Positions 1-6,922 are shown, counted from the stretch's first letter. The stretch is 8,642 bases of DNA from Sphingomonas bacterium (GCF_903643065.1 NZ_CAHJWX010000048.1:1-8642); one strand, 5' to 3'. The notes: generated from the sequence alone by a model not told the origin. Program-made: numbers and translations.

Positions 1-469
1 CACCGTCCGCGCCGACCAACAGCGTCGCCTTGGTCCGCGAGCCGTCGGCGAAGGCGACCGCGTGGCACCCCCGCCCCGTCGCCCGAACCGAGGCGACCTT
101 GCGGCCCCAGCGCACCGTGTCGAAGGGCAGCGCGTCCAGCAGCAACCGGCGAAGCTCGCCGCGATCCACCTCCGGCCGCGCCGAGGCGGCACTGCCCGGC
201 CGATCGAGCAGCACCGTGCCGTCCCGATCAACGATCCGCTTGGCGTCCTCGCCCGGCCGTACCAGCCGCCGGAACGCGTCGTATAGTCCGAGCGCGCGGA
301 GCGCACGCTGGCCGCTATGCTCGTGAAGGTCGAGCAGCCCGCCCTGCGCCCGCGCGTCCGGCGATGCCTCACCTTCATAAACGGCGACCTTGACCCCGTG
401 CCGGTGCAAGACGCCGGCAAGGACCAAACCTCCCAAGCCTGCGCCGATGATGGTGACGTCTTCCCGCAT
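1..469 (-). CDS. TetX-like FAD-dependent monooxygenase, N-terminal part (runs off left edge)
   Basis: Reading the minus strand from ATG at 469-467 gives 156 codons with no stop before the window edge. The product starts [14 protein letters not shown], a Rossmann FAD-binding motif (GAGLGG, residues 9-14), and ends at the edge with LLVGADG, the conserved DG motif of group A flavin monooxygenases. Between them, [12 protein letters not shown] and the [12 protein letters not shown] segment followed by DTVRWGRK line up well from memory with TetX (GGTLDLHKGSGQ, DTVIWDRK). The family uses FAD and NAD(P)H to hydroxylate small aromatic or polycyclic substrates in the cytoplasm; the substrate here is unknown. 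The start is supported by AGGAG (plus-strand ctcct at 479-483), nine bases upstream. The C-terminal substrate domain lies outside the window. It is divergent from the hchA remnant. The family call is firm; a role in tetracycline inactivation is not implied. Confidence 0.85.
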   Translation of the reverse strand, partial: MREDVTIIGAGLGGLVLAGVLHRHGVKVAVYEGEASPDARAQGGLLDLHEHSGQRALRALGLYDAFRRLVRPGEDAKRIVDRDGTVLLDRPGSAASARPEVDRGELRRLLLDALPFDTVRWGRKVASVRATGRGCHAVAFADGSRTKATLLVGADG

Positions 470-668
470 GCGTCCGCGCTCCTCGCTTGCACGGGCCGCG
501 CCCGTGCCGACGTTGGTGGAGCCGCTGGCCGGCAAACCGCCGGCGTGCGCGCAAGGGTGGTAGGGCCCACACCGTCGTTTTTCGCAGCGAAGTCTGCTTA
601 CGACCGCCGCGTCAGAGGCGCAACCGCCTGCTGATCGCACGCACTCCCGCATTGAGCGACCACGCCAC
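470..668. other. Leader region between divergent monooxygenase and hchA remnant
   Basis: No reading frame here resembles a known protein. In particular, the frame leading into the hchA remnant is open back to 564 but its translation bears no resemblance to an Hsp31 N-terminus. The region holds the two inverted repeats described at 489-544 and a weaker one, AGGCG-CAAC-CGCCT, at 616-629. I cannot point to a convincing sigma-70 promoter. Confidence 0.5.
489..507. promoter_or_regulatory. 19-bp perfect palindrome just upstream of the monooxygenase ribosome binding site
   Basis: GCACGGGC (489-496) and GCCCGTGC (500-507) are perfect inverted repeats around a 3-base centre. The element sits five bases upstream of the monooxygenase Shine-Dalgarno (479-483). 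It could be a repressor operator or a 5'-UTR hairpin. A second inverted repeat, GCCGGC-AAACC-GCCGGC, lies at 528-544. GC-rich arms of this length also arise by chance, so function is inferred from position only. Confidence 0.3.
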
Positions 669-1342
669 GTGGTGGCATCATTCTCGACCGGCAACCATCC
701 GATTGAGACGCTGGTGCCGATGTACCACCTGAGTCAGGCTAGCTTCGATTTCGACATCGCGACCGTTTCCGGCAACCCCATTAAGTTCGAAATGTGGGCG
801 ATGCCGACCGAGGACGAGGCGATCACCGGGCTCCACCAAGCGTATCTGGAGCAGTTCCAGCAGCCGCTTAAGCTGTCCGATGTCGTCGCGGGGTTGGGGC
901 CGGACAGCGACTATGCCGCGGTGTTCATCCCGGCGGCCACGGCCCGCTAATCGACTTACATACGAGCGCCGACATCGCTGCGGTGCTGCGCTGGGCGCTC
1001 GACAACGAGCGGCACATCCTCGCAATCTGTCATGGTCCGGCGGCGCTTCTCTCGCTGGCGAACACGCGCGAGACCGGCAGCTTTCCGTTTGCCGGTTACA
1101 CGATCACCGGCTTCCCGGACGCCCAGGATCGAGAGATTGTTGATACCGGTTATTTGCCGGGACCGCTCACCTGGCTAGTCGGCGAGAAGTCGCAGACCTT
1201 AGGTGTGACGATCGCCAACAGCGACGCGGATGGGTCCACGCACAAGGACCGTAGATTGGTGACCGGCGCGAGCCCGCTGGCCGCGAACGACTTTGGCAAG
1301 CTCGCGGCCGAGACGCTGCTCGCCGAAGTCGCGGCAAGTTGA
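669..1342 (+). pseudogene. hchA: hchA (Hsp31/glyoxalase III) remnant: 5'-truncated and frameshifted
   Basis: Two frames together spell most of HchA, the DJ-1/PfpI-superfamily chaperone, glyoxalase III and deglycase. Frame one (669-950, GTG start) gives [17 protein letters not shown], then FEMWAMP and DYAAVFIP, and ends in TAA. Frame two resumes at about 935 with GHGPLIDL and continues with AICHGPAA (nucleophile Cys-His), GFPDAQD (Asp), LPGPLTW and HKDRRLVTG to TGA at 1340-1342. Restoring one G at about 932-933 (CCGGCGGC to CCGGGCGGC) joins the frames exactly through the family motif PGGHG. The first ~65 residues of a normal ~283-residue HchA are missing: homology begins abruptly at about base 678, and the sequence before it is unrelated. 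The gene is therefore broken in two independent ways. It lies 40 bases upstream of paoA on the same strand. The family assignment is very secure; whether the frameshift is biological or a sequencing error cannot be told here. Confidence 0.88.
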
Positions 1343-1382
1343 ACGCGCGCAGCAAGGGAACATTGCGATTGCCACCACCGAG

Positions 1383-1886
1383 ATGCTCAAGACACTCGCC
1401 GCCACGCCGATCGCCGAAGTCGCGACCGTGCTGACGATCAACGGCGAGGAGCGGCATTTGGCGATCGAGCCGTGGACGACATTGCTCGACCTGCTGCGCG
1501 ACAAGCTCGACCTGATCGGGACCAAAAAGGGCTGCGATCACGGCCAATGCGGTGCCTGCACGGTGCTGATCGACGGGGTGCGGGTTAACTCCTGCCTCAA
1601 GCTGGCGGTGACCCTCGACGGCCACGAGATCACGACGATCGAGGGGCTGGGCGGCCCCGGCAACCTTCACCCGCTCCAGGCCGCGTTCGTCGAACACGAC
1701 GCGTTCCAGTGCGGCTATTGCACACCGGGGCAGATCTGCTCGGCGCAGGGCCTCATCAACGAGGGCCATGCGCGCTCGCGGCTGGAGGTGCGCGAGCAAA
1801 TGAGCGGCAACATCTGCCGCTGCGGCGCCTACACGAACATCGCCGACGCCGTCCTCGATGTGCTCGGACAGGAGGCCGCGGCATGA
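1383..1886 (+). CDS. paoA: PaoA-like [2Fe-2S] subunit of aldehyde oxidoreductase (xanthine oxidase family)
   Basis: The 167-residue iron-sulfur subunit passes electrons from the molybdenum site to FAD. It has the two-domain layout of the family. An N-terminal plant-ferredoxin-type domain carries the first cluster: GTKKGCDHGQCGACTVL with Cys51, Cys56, Cys59, then Cys71. A C-terminal helical domain carries the second: FQCGYCTPGQ with Cys110 and Cys113, and SGNICRCGAYTNI with Cys145 and Cys147. GTKKGCDHGQCGACTVL and TTIEGLG match E. coli PaoA very closely. Unlike E. coli PaoA there is no twin-arginine signal: neither this start nor the open frame back to 1293 shows RR followed by a hydrophobic stretch. 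The enzyme is therefore predicted to be cytoplasmic. The start is uncertain. ATG 1383 has no Shine-Dalgarno at normal spacing, whereas AAGGGA at 1354-1359 lies 8 bases before an in-frame ATT at 1368. The stop overlaps paoB as ATGA (1883-1886), indicating translational coupling. Confidence 0.9.
   Translation: MLKTLAATPIAEVATVLTINGEERHLAIEPWTTLLDLLRDKLDLIGTKKGCDHGQCGACTVLIDGVRVNSCLKLAVTLDGHEITTIEGLGGPGNLHPLQAAFVEHDAFQCGYCTPGQICSAQGLINEGHARSRLEVREQMSGNICRCGAYTNIADAVLDVLGQEAAA
1870..1875 (+). promoter_or_regulatory. Strong ribosome binding site for paoB inside the paoA 3' end
   Basis: AGGAGG ends seven bases before ATG 1883. It fixes the paoB start there, even though the same frame stays open far upstream inside paoA. 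Together with the ATGA overlap it points to coupled translation. Confidence 0.75.
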
Positions 1887-2896
1887 TCCGGTTCGACTAT
1901 GCGCGGCCCGGCAGCGTGCCCGACGCCATTCGGGCCGGCATGCCGGACCGCGCAGCATTCCTCGCCGGCGGCACCAACCTGATCGATTTGATGAAGGAGA
2001 ATGTCGCGCGCCCGCTGGAGGTGGTCGACATCAACCGGCTGCCGCTGCGCGAGATCGTCGAGCTGAAGGGCGGCGGCTTGCGGCTGGGGGCGCTCGTGAC
2101 GAACAGCGAGACGGCCTATGACGCGCGCGTCCAGGCGCGCTACCCGATGCTGGCGGGCGCGATCCTCGCCGGGGCGAGCCCGCAGCTGCGCAACGCCGCG
2201 ACGAACGGCGGCAACCTCAACCAGCGTACCCGCTGTTATTATTTCTATGACGTCGACACGCCGTGCAACAAGCGCTCGCCCGGCCAGGGCTGCGGCGCGA
2301 TCGGCGGGTTCAACCGCGTTCATGGCGTGCTGGGCACCAGCGACCAGTGCATCGCCACCCACCCATCCGACATGTGCGTGGCGCTCGCCGCGCTGGCGGC
2401 CGAGGTCCAGGTGTCCGGCCCGAAGGGCGATCGGACGATCGCCTTTGCGGACTATCACCGCTTGCCCGGCGATGAACCCTGGATCGACAACACGCTGCGT
2501 CCCGGCGAGATCGTCACCGCGATCGACCTGCCGTCGGAAGGGTTCGCGAGCAACTACACCTATCTCAAGCTGCGCGACCGGCGCAGCTATGCTTTCGCGC
2601 TGGTGTCGATCGCGGTCGGCCTGCGGATCGAGGAGGGCCGGATCGCCGAGGCGCGGATCGCGATGGGCGGCGTGGCGCACAAGCCGTGGCGTCGCCGCGA
2701 CGCCGAGGAGCTGCTGATCGGCCGCGGGCCTGACGACGCGTCGTTCGCAAAGGCGGCCGAGGCGCTGCTCGCCGGCGCGGTCGGCCAGCCGACCAACGCC
2801 TTCAAGATCGAGCTCGGACGCCGCGGCATCGTCCGCGCGCTCAAGCAGGCCGTCGCCGGCACACCCCAGTCTCAGACCGACAAGCGCATCGCGTGA
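1883..2896 (+). CDS. paoB: PaoB-like FAD/[4Fe-4S] subunit of aldehyde oxidoreductase
   Basis: This 337-residue member of the CO-dehydrogenase/xanthine-dehydrogenase FAD-subunit family relays electrons from the iron-sulfur clusters to FAD and the final acceptor. The N-terminal FAD segment is FLAGGTNLIDLMK (residues 26-38), followed by ASPQLRNAATNGGNLNQRTRC (98-118). It then has the extra cysteine-rich loop typical of the PaoB and 4-hydroxybenzoyl-CoA-reductase types, with Cys118, Cys128, Cys137, Cys156 and Cys165. Four of these are expected to bind a [4Fe-4S] cluster, as known for E. coli PaoB. The C-terminal third is the CO_deh_flav_C-like domain (RIAMGGVAHKPWR and onward). The start at 1883 is set by AGGAGG at 1870-1875 and by overlap with the paoA stop; the open frame further upstream is a paoA shadow. 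Length is close to E. coli PaoB (~318). A ten-base gap separates it from paoC. Confidence 0.92.
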   Translation: MIRFDYARPGSVPDAIRAGMPDRAAFLAGGTNLIDLMKENVARPLEVVDINRLPLREIVELKGGGLRLGALVTNSETAYDARVQARYPMLAGAILAGASPQLRNAATNGGNLNQRTRCYYFYDVDTPCNKRSPGQGCGAIGGFNRVHGVLGTSDQCIATHPSDMCVALAALAAEVQVSGPKGDRTIAFADYHRLPGDEPWIDNTLRPGEIVTAIDLPSEGFASNYTYLKLRDRRSYAFALVSIAVGLRIEEGRIAEARIAMGGVAHKPWRRRDAEELLIGRGPDDASFAKAAEALLAGAVGQPTNAFKIELGRRGIVRALKQAVAGTPQSQTDKRIA

Positions 2897-2906
2897 GGAA
2901 CCGTAC

Positions 2907-5165
2907 ATGAACGCACCCCAGAAGGTCGGCATCGGCACGCCGCTCAGCCGCGTCGACGGCATTGCCAAGGTCACCGGCGAGGCCCGCTACGCCGCCGAAT
3001 ATCGCGTCCCCGACATGCTCTACGGCGTCGCCGTCGTGTCGGCGATCGCCAAGGGCCGGATCGTCTCGATCGAGGAGGAGGCCGCGCGTAGCGTTCCGGG
3101 TGTCGTCGACATCCTGAGCCATCTCAACCGCCCCAAGCATGCATGGATGAATCGCAGCTGGAAGGACGAACTCCAGATACCCGGCGAGCCGTTCAAGGCG
3201 TTCCACGACGACCGCATCATGTTCAATGCGCAGCCGATCGCGGTCGTCGTCGCGCAGACGTTCGAGGCGGCCCGCTTCGCGGCAAGCCTGGTCGAGGTCG
3301 CCTACGACGCCGAGCCGCACAACATCGACTTCGAAACGTCGCTGGCGGAGAAATTCTATCCCAAGCCGTTCGATCGGCGCAACACCTTCCACCCGCCCAA
3401 GAACCACGGCAACGCGGAAGACGCCTTCGCCGATGCGCCGCTCCAGCACGTGGCCGAGTATCACCACTCCGTCGAGCATCATATGCAGATGGAGATGCAC
3501 GCCTCCACCGTGCATTGGCATGGCGACGGCAAGGTCACGATCTACGACAAGGTCCAGGGTCCGATAACGTCGCAGGAGCTGGTCGCCAGCGCCTTCGGGC
3601 TCGGCGCCAAGAACGTGCGGGTGGTCAACGCCTATGTCGGCGGAGGCTTCGGCGGCGCGCTCCGGCCGCAATGGCAGCTTCAGGTCGCCACCATGGCCGC
3701 GATCCAGCTCGAGCGGTCGGTGCGCGTGGTGATGACCCGCTCGCAGATGTTCAGCCATGCCCACCGGCCGGAGTGCACCTATGCGATCAAGCTCGGTGCG
3801 AACGCGGACGGCACGCTGGCCGCGGTGCTCGGCGACGCCACCACCTCCACCTCGCGGTTCGAACAGAACATGGAGGACATCGTCACCTGGGGTATGATCA
3901 ATTATGCCTGCCCCAACATCCAGGGCAGCTACGCGATCGCGCCGCGCGACACCTACACCTCGGCCGACATGCGCGCGCCGGGCGCGGTGACCGGGATGAC
4001 GATGTTCGAGATCGCGATGGACGAGCTGGCCTACAAGGCAGGCCTCGACCCGCTCGCCTTCCGGCTGCTGAACTATTCCGACATCGATAACATGAACCGC
4101 AAGCCGTTCACCTCCAAGGCGTTGCGCGAAGCCTACCATGAAGGCGCGGAGCGGTTCGGCTGGGAAAAGCGCTCGCCGGAGCCTCGGTCCATGAAGGAAG
4201 GGCGGGAGCTGATCGGCTGGGGTATGGCGACCGGCCTGTGGGAAGCCAATTTCTCGAAGACTTCCGCGTCGGCCAAGCTCACCGCCAACGGTCACCTGGA
4301 GGTCGCCTCCGCCACGTCCGACATCGGCACTGGTACTTATACAGTCATGGTGCAGGTCGCGGCGGACACGCTCGGCCTTTCGCCCGACGATATTACCGCG
4401 CGTCTGGGTGACAGCGACCTTCCACCCGCGCCGGTCGAGGGCGGCTCCTGGGGCGCCGCTTCGACGGGCGCTGCGGTGCAGCTCGCCTGTCAGTCGGTCG
4501 CCAAGAAGCTGCTGAAGGTGGCGGACAAGGTCAAGGGACGCCCCCTCCACGAGGTCGGCTCCATCGAGGAACTGGAGTTTTCCGGGGGTGAGATGATCAA
4601 GCGCGACGACCCGACCCGCCGGGTCGCGCTGCTCGACGCCATGCGGGCAGGCGGGCTCGACGTCATCGAAGCAACCGAAACGGCGTCACCCGGTATCGGC
4701 GGCATGATCTCGCTCGCCACCAAGGCGCGCAACACGCACAGCGCGGTGTTCGTCGAGGCGCGCGTCGACGAGGACCTCGATCAGGTACGCATCACCCGCG
4801 TGGTCGTCGCGGTCGCGGCCGGCCGGATCATCAACCCCAAGACGGCGCGCAGCCAGATCCTAGGCGGCGTCGTGATGGGGATCGGCATGGCGCTGCACGA
4901 GGAAACCATGCCCGACAAGGCGCTCGGCAAGTGGATCAACCACAGCTTCGGCGAGTACCATGTGCCCGCGCACGCCGACATTGAGGAGATCGACGTGATC
5001 TTCGTCGACGAGCCCGATCCCGAGGTGACTCCGCTCGGCGTTAAGGGCCTGGGCGAGATCGGCATCGTCAGCGTCGCCGCCGCCGTCGCGAACGCCATCT
5101 ATCATGCCACCGGCAAGCGGGTACGCTCGCTACCGATCACGGTGGACAAGTTGCTGGCGGCTTGA
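2907..5165 (+). CDS. paoC: PaoC-like molybdenum cofactor-binding catalytic subunit of aldehyde oxidoreductase
   Basis: This 752-residue catalytic subunit (E. coli PaoC is ~732) oxidises aldehydes, typically aromatic ones, to carboxylic acids at a molybdenum-cytosine-dinucleotide centre. The N-terminal half is the a/b-hammerhead domain (RVDGIAKVTGEARYAAEY). The molybdopterin-binding region follows, with YVGGGFGG (G245-G250) and DMRAPGAVTGM, whose Arg356 is the conserved substrate-pocket arginine position. The catalytic base is Glu717 in GVKGLGEIG, encoded at 5055-5057. AGGAA at 2896-2900, overlapping the paoB stop, precedes ATG 2907 by six bases. No frameshift is seen over 2.26 kb. The 3' end overlaps the convergent lysE frame. 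Maturation in E. coli needs the XdhC-like chaperone PaoD; no such gene is present in this window. Confidence in family and subunit role is high; substrate range is inferred. Confidence 0.94.
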   Translation: MNAPQKVGIGTPLSRVDGIAKVTGEARYAAEYRVPDMLYGVAVVSAIAKGRIVSIEEEAARSVPGVVDILSHLNRPKHAWMNRSWKDELQIPGEPFKAFHDDRIMFNAQPIAVVVAQTFEAARFAASLVEVAYDAEPHNIDFETSLAEKFYPKPFDRRNTFHPPKNHGNAEDAFADAPLQHVAEYHHSVEHHMQMEMHASTVHWHGDGKVTIYDKVQGPITSQELVASAFGLGAKNVRVVNAYVGGGFGGALRPQWQLQVATMAAIQLERSVRVVMTRSQMFSHAHRPECTYAIKLGANADGTLAAVLGDATTSTSRFEQNMEDIVTWGMINYACPNIQGSYAIAPRDTYTSADMRAPGAVTGMTMFEIAMDELAYKAGLDPLAFRLLNYSDIDNMNRKPFTSKALREAYHEGAERFGWEKRSPEPRSMKEGRELIGWGMATGLWEANFSKTSASAKLTANGHLEVASATSDIGTGTYTVMVQVAADTLGLSPDDITARLGDSDLPPAPVEGGSWGAASTGAAVQLACQSVAKKLLKVADKVKGRPLHEVGSIEELEFSGGEMIKRDDPTRRVALLDAMRAGGLDVIEATETASPGIGGMISLATKARNTHSAVFVEARVDEDLDQVRITRVVVAVAAGRIINPKTARSQILGGVVMGIGMALHEETMPDKALGKWINHSFGEYHVPAHADIEEIDVIFVDEPDPEVTPLGVKGLGEIGIVSVAAAVANAIYHATGKRVRSLPITVDKLLAA

Positions 5166-5818
5166 TCGCCCGCTGCCGGTCCCCTGTTCGGTGCAGGACA
5201 TCCACAAGGCGCGTGCAACCAACGAACCTGCCAAGGTGAGCATACGACGCCCACGAAGGCATCAAGCACGCGCCATGCCGTCGGTCGCGCAAAGACTGGG
5301 GTGAGCAGGCGAGCGCCGAAGCCGAGTGCCGCGAACCATGCGAAGCCGGCGGATGCGGCGCCCGCGACGAAGGTCGGGCGGAGCGCGATCGGCTGTGTCG
5401 ATCCGGCCGCTCCCATCAGCAGCACGGTGTCGAGATAGACGTGCGGGTTGAGGAAGGTGAAGGCGGCCGTCGCGGTGAGCGCGTGTCCGAGCGTCACGCC
5501 CTGTGCGCCGCCCACGACCATCGCGTCAGGCGCCATCATCCGGCGAAGCGCCTTCAGGCCGTACCAGGCAAGGAACGCGGCGCCGCCCAACGCCAGCACG
5601 GTGGCGAGTTGGGGCATGGCGGCGAGAAAAGCCCCCACGCCGCCTACCCCGGCGGCGATCAACAGGGCGTCGGCAAGGCCACAGAACAGCACGATGACGC
5701 CGACATGCTCGCGCCGGAGACCCTGCCGCAGCACGAACAGGTTCTGAGCGCCGATCGCCATGATGAACGCGGCCGACAGCAGGAACCCTGAAACGAAAGC
5801 AGGGATGATGTTGGACAT
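5102..5818 (-). pseudogene. lysE: LysE/ArgO-family amino-acid exporter with a 3'-proximal frameshift
   Basis: The minus-strand product (from 5818, MSNIIPAFVSG) is an inner-membrane exporter of the LysE superfamily, which secretes lysine or arginine. It shows the family signature AIGAQNLFVLRQGLRREHV after the first membrane helix, later hydrophobic helices, and FLNPHVYLDTV before the last part of the protein. Homology stops abruptly after WRVLDAFVGVV. The annotated frame continues as CSPWQVRWLHAPCG, cysteine/proline-rich and not membrane-like, to a stop at 5102. The +1 frame from 5243 instead reads MLTLAGSLVARALW, a good last transmembrane helix. One base appears to be missing at about 5244-5248. 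The corrected frame would stop at 5130, still inside paoC. Upstream in-frame ATGs at 5827 and 5836 are possible starts; 5818 fits the family length best. It is divergent from argP, its usual regulator. Export function may be lost. Confidence 0.8.
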
Positions 5819-5871
5819 GGCGGGCATTTGCCTCATCGGAACGCGCGAGGAAAACTTGTTCTGCTTACCTC

Positions 5872-5890
5872 GATGAAGGAGTGCTTCATC
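5872..5890 (+). promoter_or_regulatory. Inverted repeat covering the argP ribosome binding site
   Basis: GATGAAG (5872-5878) and CTTCATC (5884-5890) form a perfect 7-bp inverted repeat with a GAGTG centre, ending directly against ATG 5891. The argP Shine-Dalgarno AAGGAG (5876-5881) lies inside the left arm and loop. Folded in mRNA it would hide the ribosome binding site; as DNA it could be an autoregulatory operator. A related half-site, TCATCG at 5833-5838, is inverted relative to CGATGA at 5871-5876 across the shared lysE-argP region. Confidence 0.45.
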
Positions 5891-6782
5891 ATGCTTGACT
5901 ACCCGTCCATCGCGGCGGTCGCCGCCGTGATCCGCGAAGGGACGTTCGAGCGCGCCGCGACCGTGCTTGGCGTCACACCGTCGGCGGTCTCGCAGCGCGT
6001 GCGCGGTCTGGAAGAGCGGCTCGGCGCCGTCCTGATTAATCGCGGGCAGCCGTGCGAACCCACCGAACTGGGACGCGCGCTATGCGCCCACTTCGATCGC
6101 GTTCGCCTGCTGGAGCACGACCTCGACCCCGCGCTCGGCCGGGCCGTCCGGCGAGTGGGGGCCACGCCCACGCTGACGGTCGCGGTGAACGCCGACAGCA
6201 TGGCGACTTGGTTCCATGTCGCCGTGGCCGCTTTCGGCCGGGAGAACGACGTCTCGCTCGACCTGAAGCTCGACGACGAGGCGCATACCGCCGATCGGCT
6301 TCGCTCCGGCGAGGTGCTGGCGGCCGTGGGCGCCGATCCCGAGCCCGTGCAAGGCTGCAAGACGACCGAGCTTGGCTCGATGCGCTATGCCGCCTGCGCG
6401 AGCCCGGACTTCATGGCGCGGCACTTCAAGGGCGCGGTAAGTGTCGACAGCTTGGGTCGAGCGCCTCACCTGCGCTTCGACCGGCGCGACACCCTGCAAG
6501 GCAGATGGGCGCGTGAGGCGTACCGAACCGATCTTGCCGCGCCCGTGCACTGGGTGCCATCCACCTACGGTTTTCTCGACCTCACGCTTTCCGGGCTGGG
6601 ATGGAGCGTGCAACCGTTGGCGATGGTCGCGGCGCATCTGGAAGCAGGCCGCCTCGTCGAGTTGCCCCCCTGCCATGAGGCTCGACGTGAAGCTGTATTG
6701 GACGGTAGCGCGGCTTCACTCCGGTGTATTGCGCCAGCTCACTGATGCCGTTCGCGCCGCCGTCGTCGACGAGCTTCGATAA
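5891..6782 (+). pseudogene. argP: ArgP/LysG-type LysR regulator with one-base insertion near the 3' end
   Basis: The product is a LysR-family activator of the ArgP (IciA/LysG) branch, which senses lysine or arginine and switches on the divergent exporter. The N-terminal winged helix-turn-helix is clear: AAVIREGTFERAATVLGVTPSAVSQRV (residues 11-37), then LEERLGAVL. The effector domain starts with LTVAVNADSMATWF, the ArgP signature. As written, the frame ends at 6745 after a non-family tail (CHEARREAVLDG). The next frame, from 6672, reads AMRLDVKLYWTVARLHSG and LRQLTDAVRAAVVDELR to TAA 6780-6782, matching the ArgP C-terminus. Reducing the C6 run (6665-6670) to C5 joins the two and gives 296 residues, almost exactly the 297 of E. 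coli ArgP. The start at 5891 has AAGGAG nine bases upstream. The frame stays open upstream to TTG 5828, but that region is non-homologous. The DNA-binding part is intact either way. Confidence 0.85.
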
Positions 6783-6798
6783 GGTGTCTTGCCAGACC

Positions 6799-6861
6799 TC
6801 ACTGGACGGCGACGTTGCCGGCGAGCGCCGCCAGGACGACCTGCTTGGACTCGGACGCCAT
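6799..6861 (-). pseudogene. 5' stub of a cation diffusion facilitator (CDF) transporter
   Basis: Minus-strand ATG at 6861-6859 opens a 20-codon frame whose product MASESKQVVLAALAGN resembles the conserved start of CDF-family divalent-cation antiporters (typically MA-x-ES-K-x-VV-x-AALAGNLAIAVTKF). After GNVAVQ it hits TGA (6801-6799), and no frame downstream continues the family. GGAG (plus-strand ctcc at 6868-6871) lies six bases before the ATG, so a real start signal is preserved. It follows the siderophore-reductase fragment by about 60 bases on the same strand and meets argP tail to tail, 16 bases beyond the restored argP stop. I read it as the surviving 5' end of a gene cut by rearrangement. 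With only ~18 informative residues the family call is moderate. Confidence 0.5.
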
Positions 6862-6922
6862 GATCATCTCCGTTCGACGTGCAGCGGCGATGTTGCGGTG
6901 TGGCCGGACGCCTGTCGAGCGC

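Noticed and set aside
317..634. 105-codon plus-strand frame over the monooxygenase start
   Set aside because: Antisense to the TetX-like monooxygenase; product shows no known pattern.
665..672. CCACGTGG palindrome at the hchA remnant start
   Set aside because: An isolated 8-bp palindrome is common by chance, and it overlaps the presumed GTG start and non-homologous leader.
1167..1958. 263-codon minus-strand frame opposite hchA 3' end and paoA
   Set aside because: Antisense to two recognised coding regions and without motifs of its own.
1829..2974. 381-codon minus-strand frame opposite paoB
   Set aside because: Shadow of paoB: no recognisable domain, composition typical of an antisense translation.
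3143..4090. 315-codon plus-strand frame inside paoC
   Set aside because: Same-strand out-of-frame shadow of paoC, Arg-rich low-complexity product.
2841..4550. 569-codon open frame on the minus strand opposite paoC
   Set aside because: It is exactly antisense to a strongly recognised gene, is Arg/Gly/His-rich with no family motifs, and long antisense frames are expected opposite GC-rich codons.
6080..6676. 198-codon minus-strand frame opposite argP
   Set aside because: Antisense shadow of a clear LysR-family gene.
6782..6799. Imperfect hairpin AGGT-GTCT-TGCC-AGACCT between argP and the CDF stub
   Set aside because: Stem needs a two-base bulge and there is no T-tract on either side, so I do not call a terminator.
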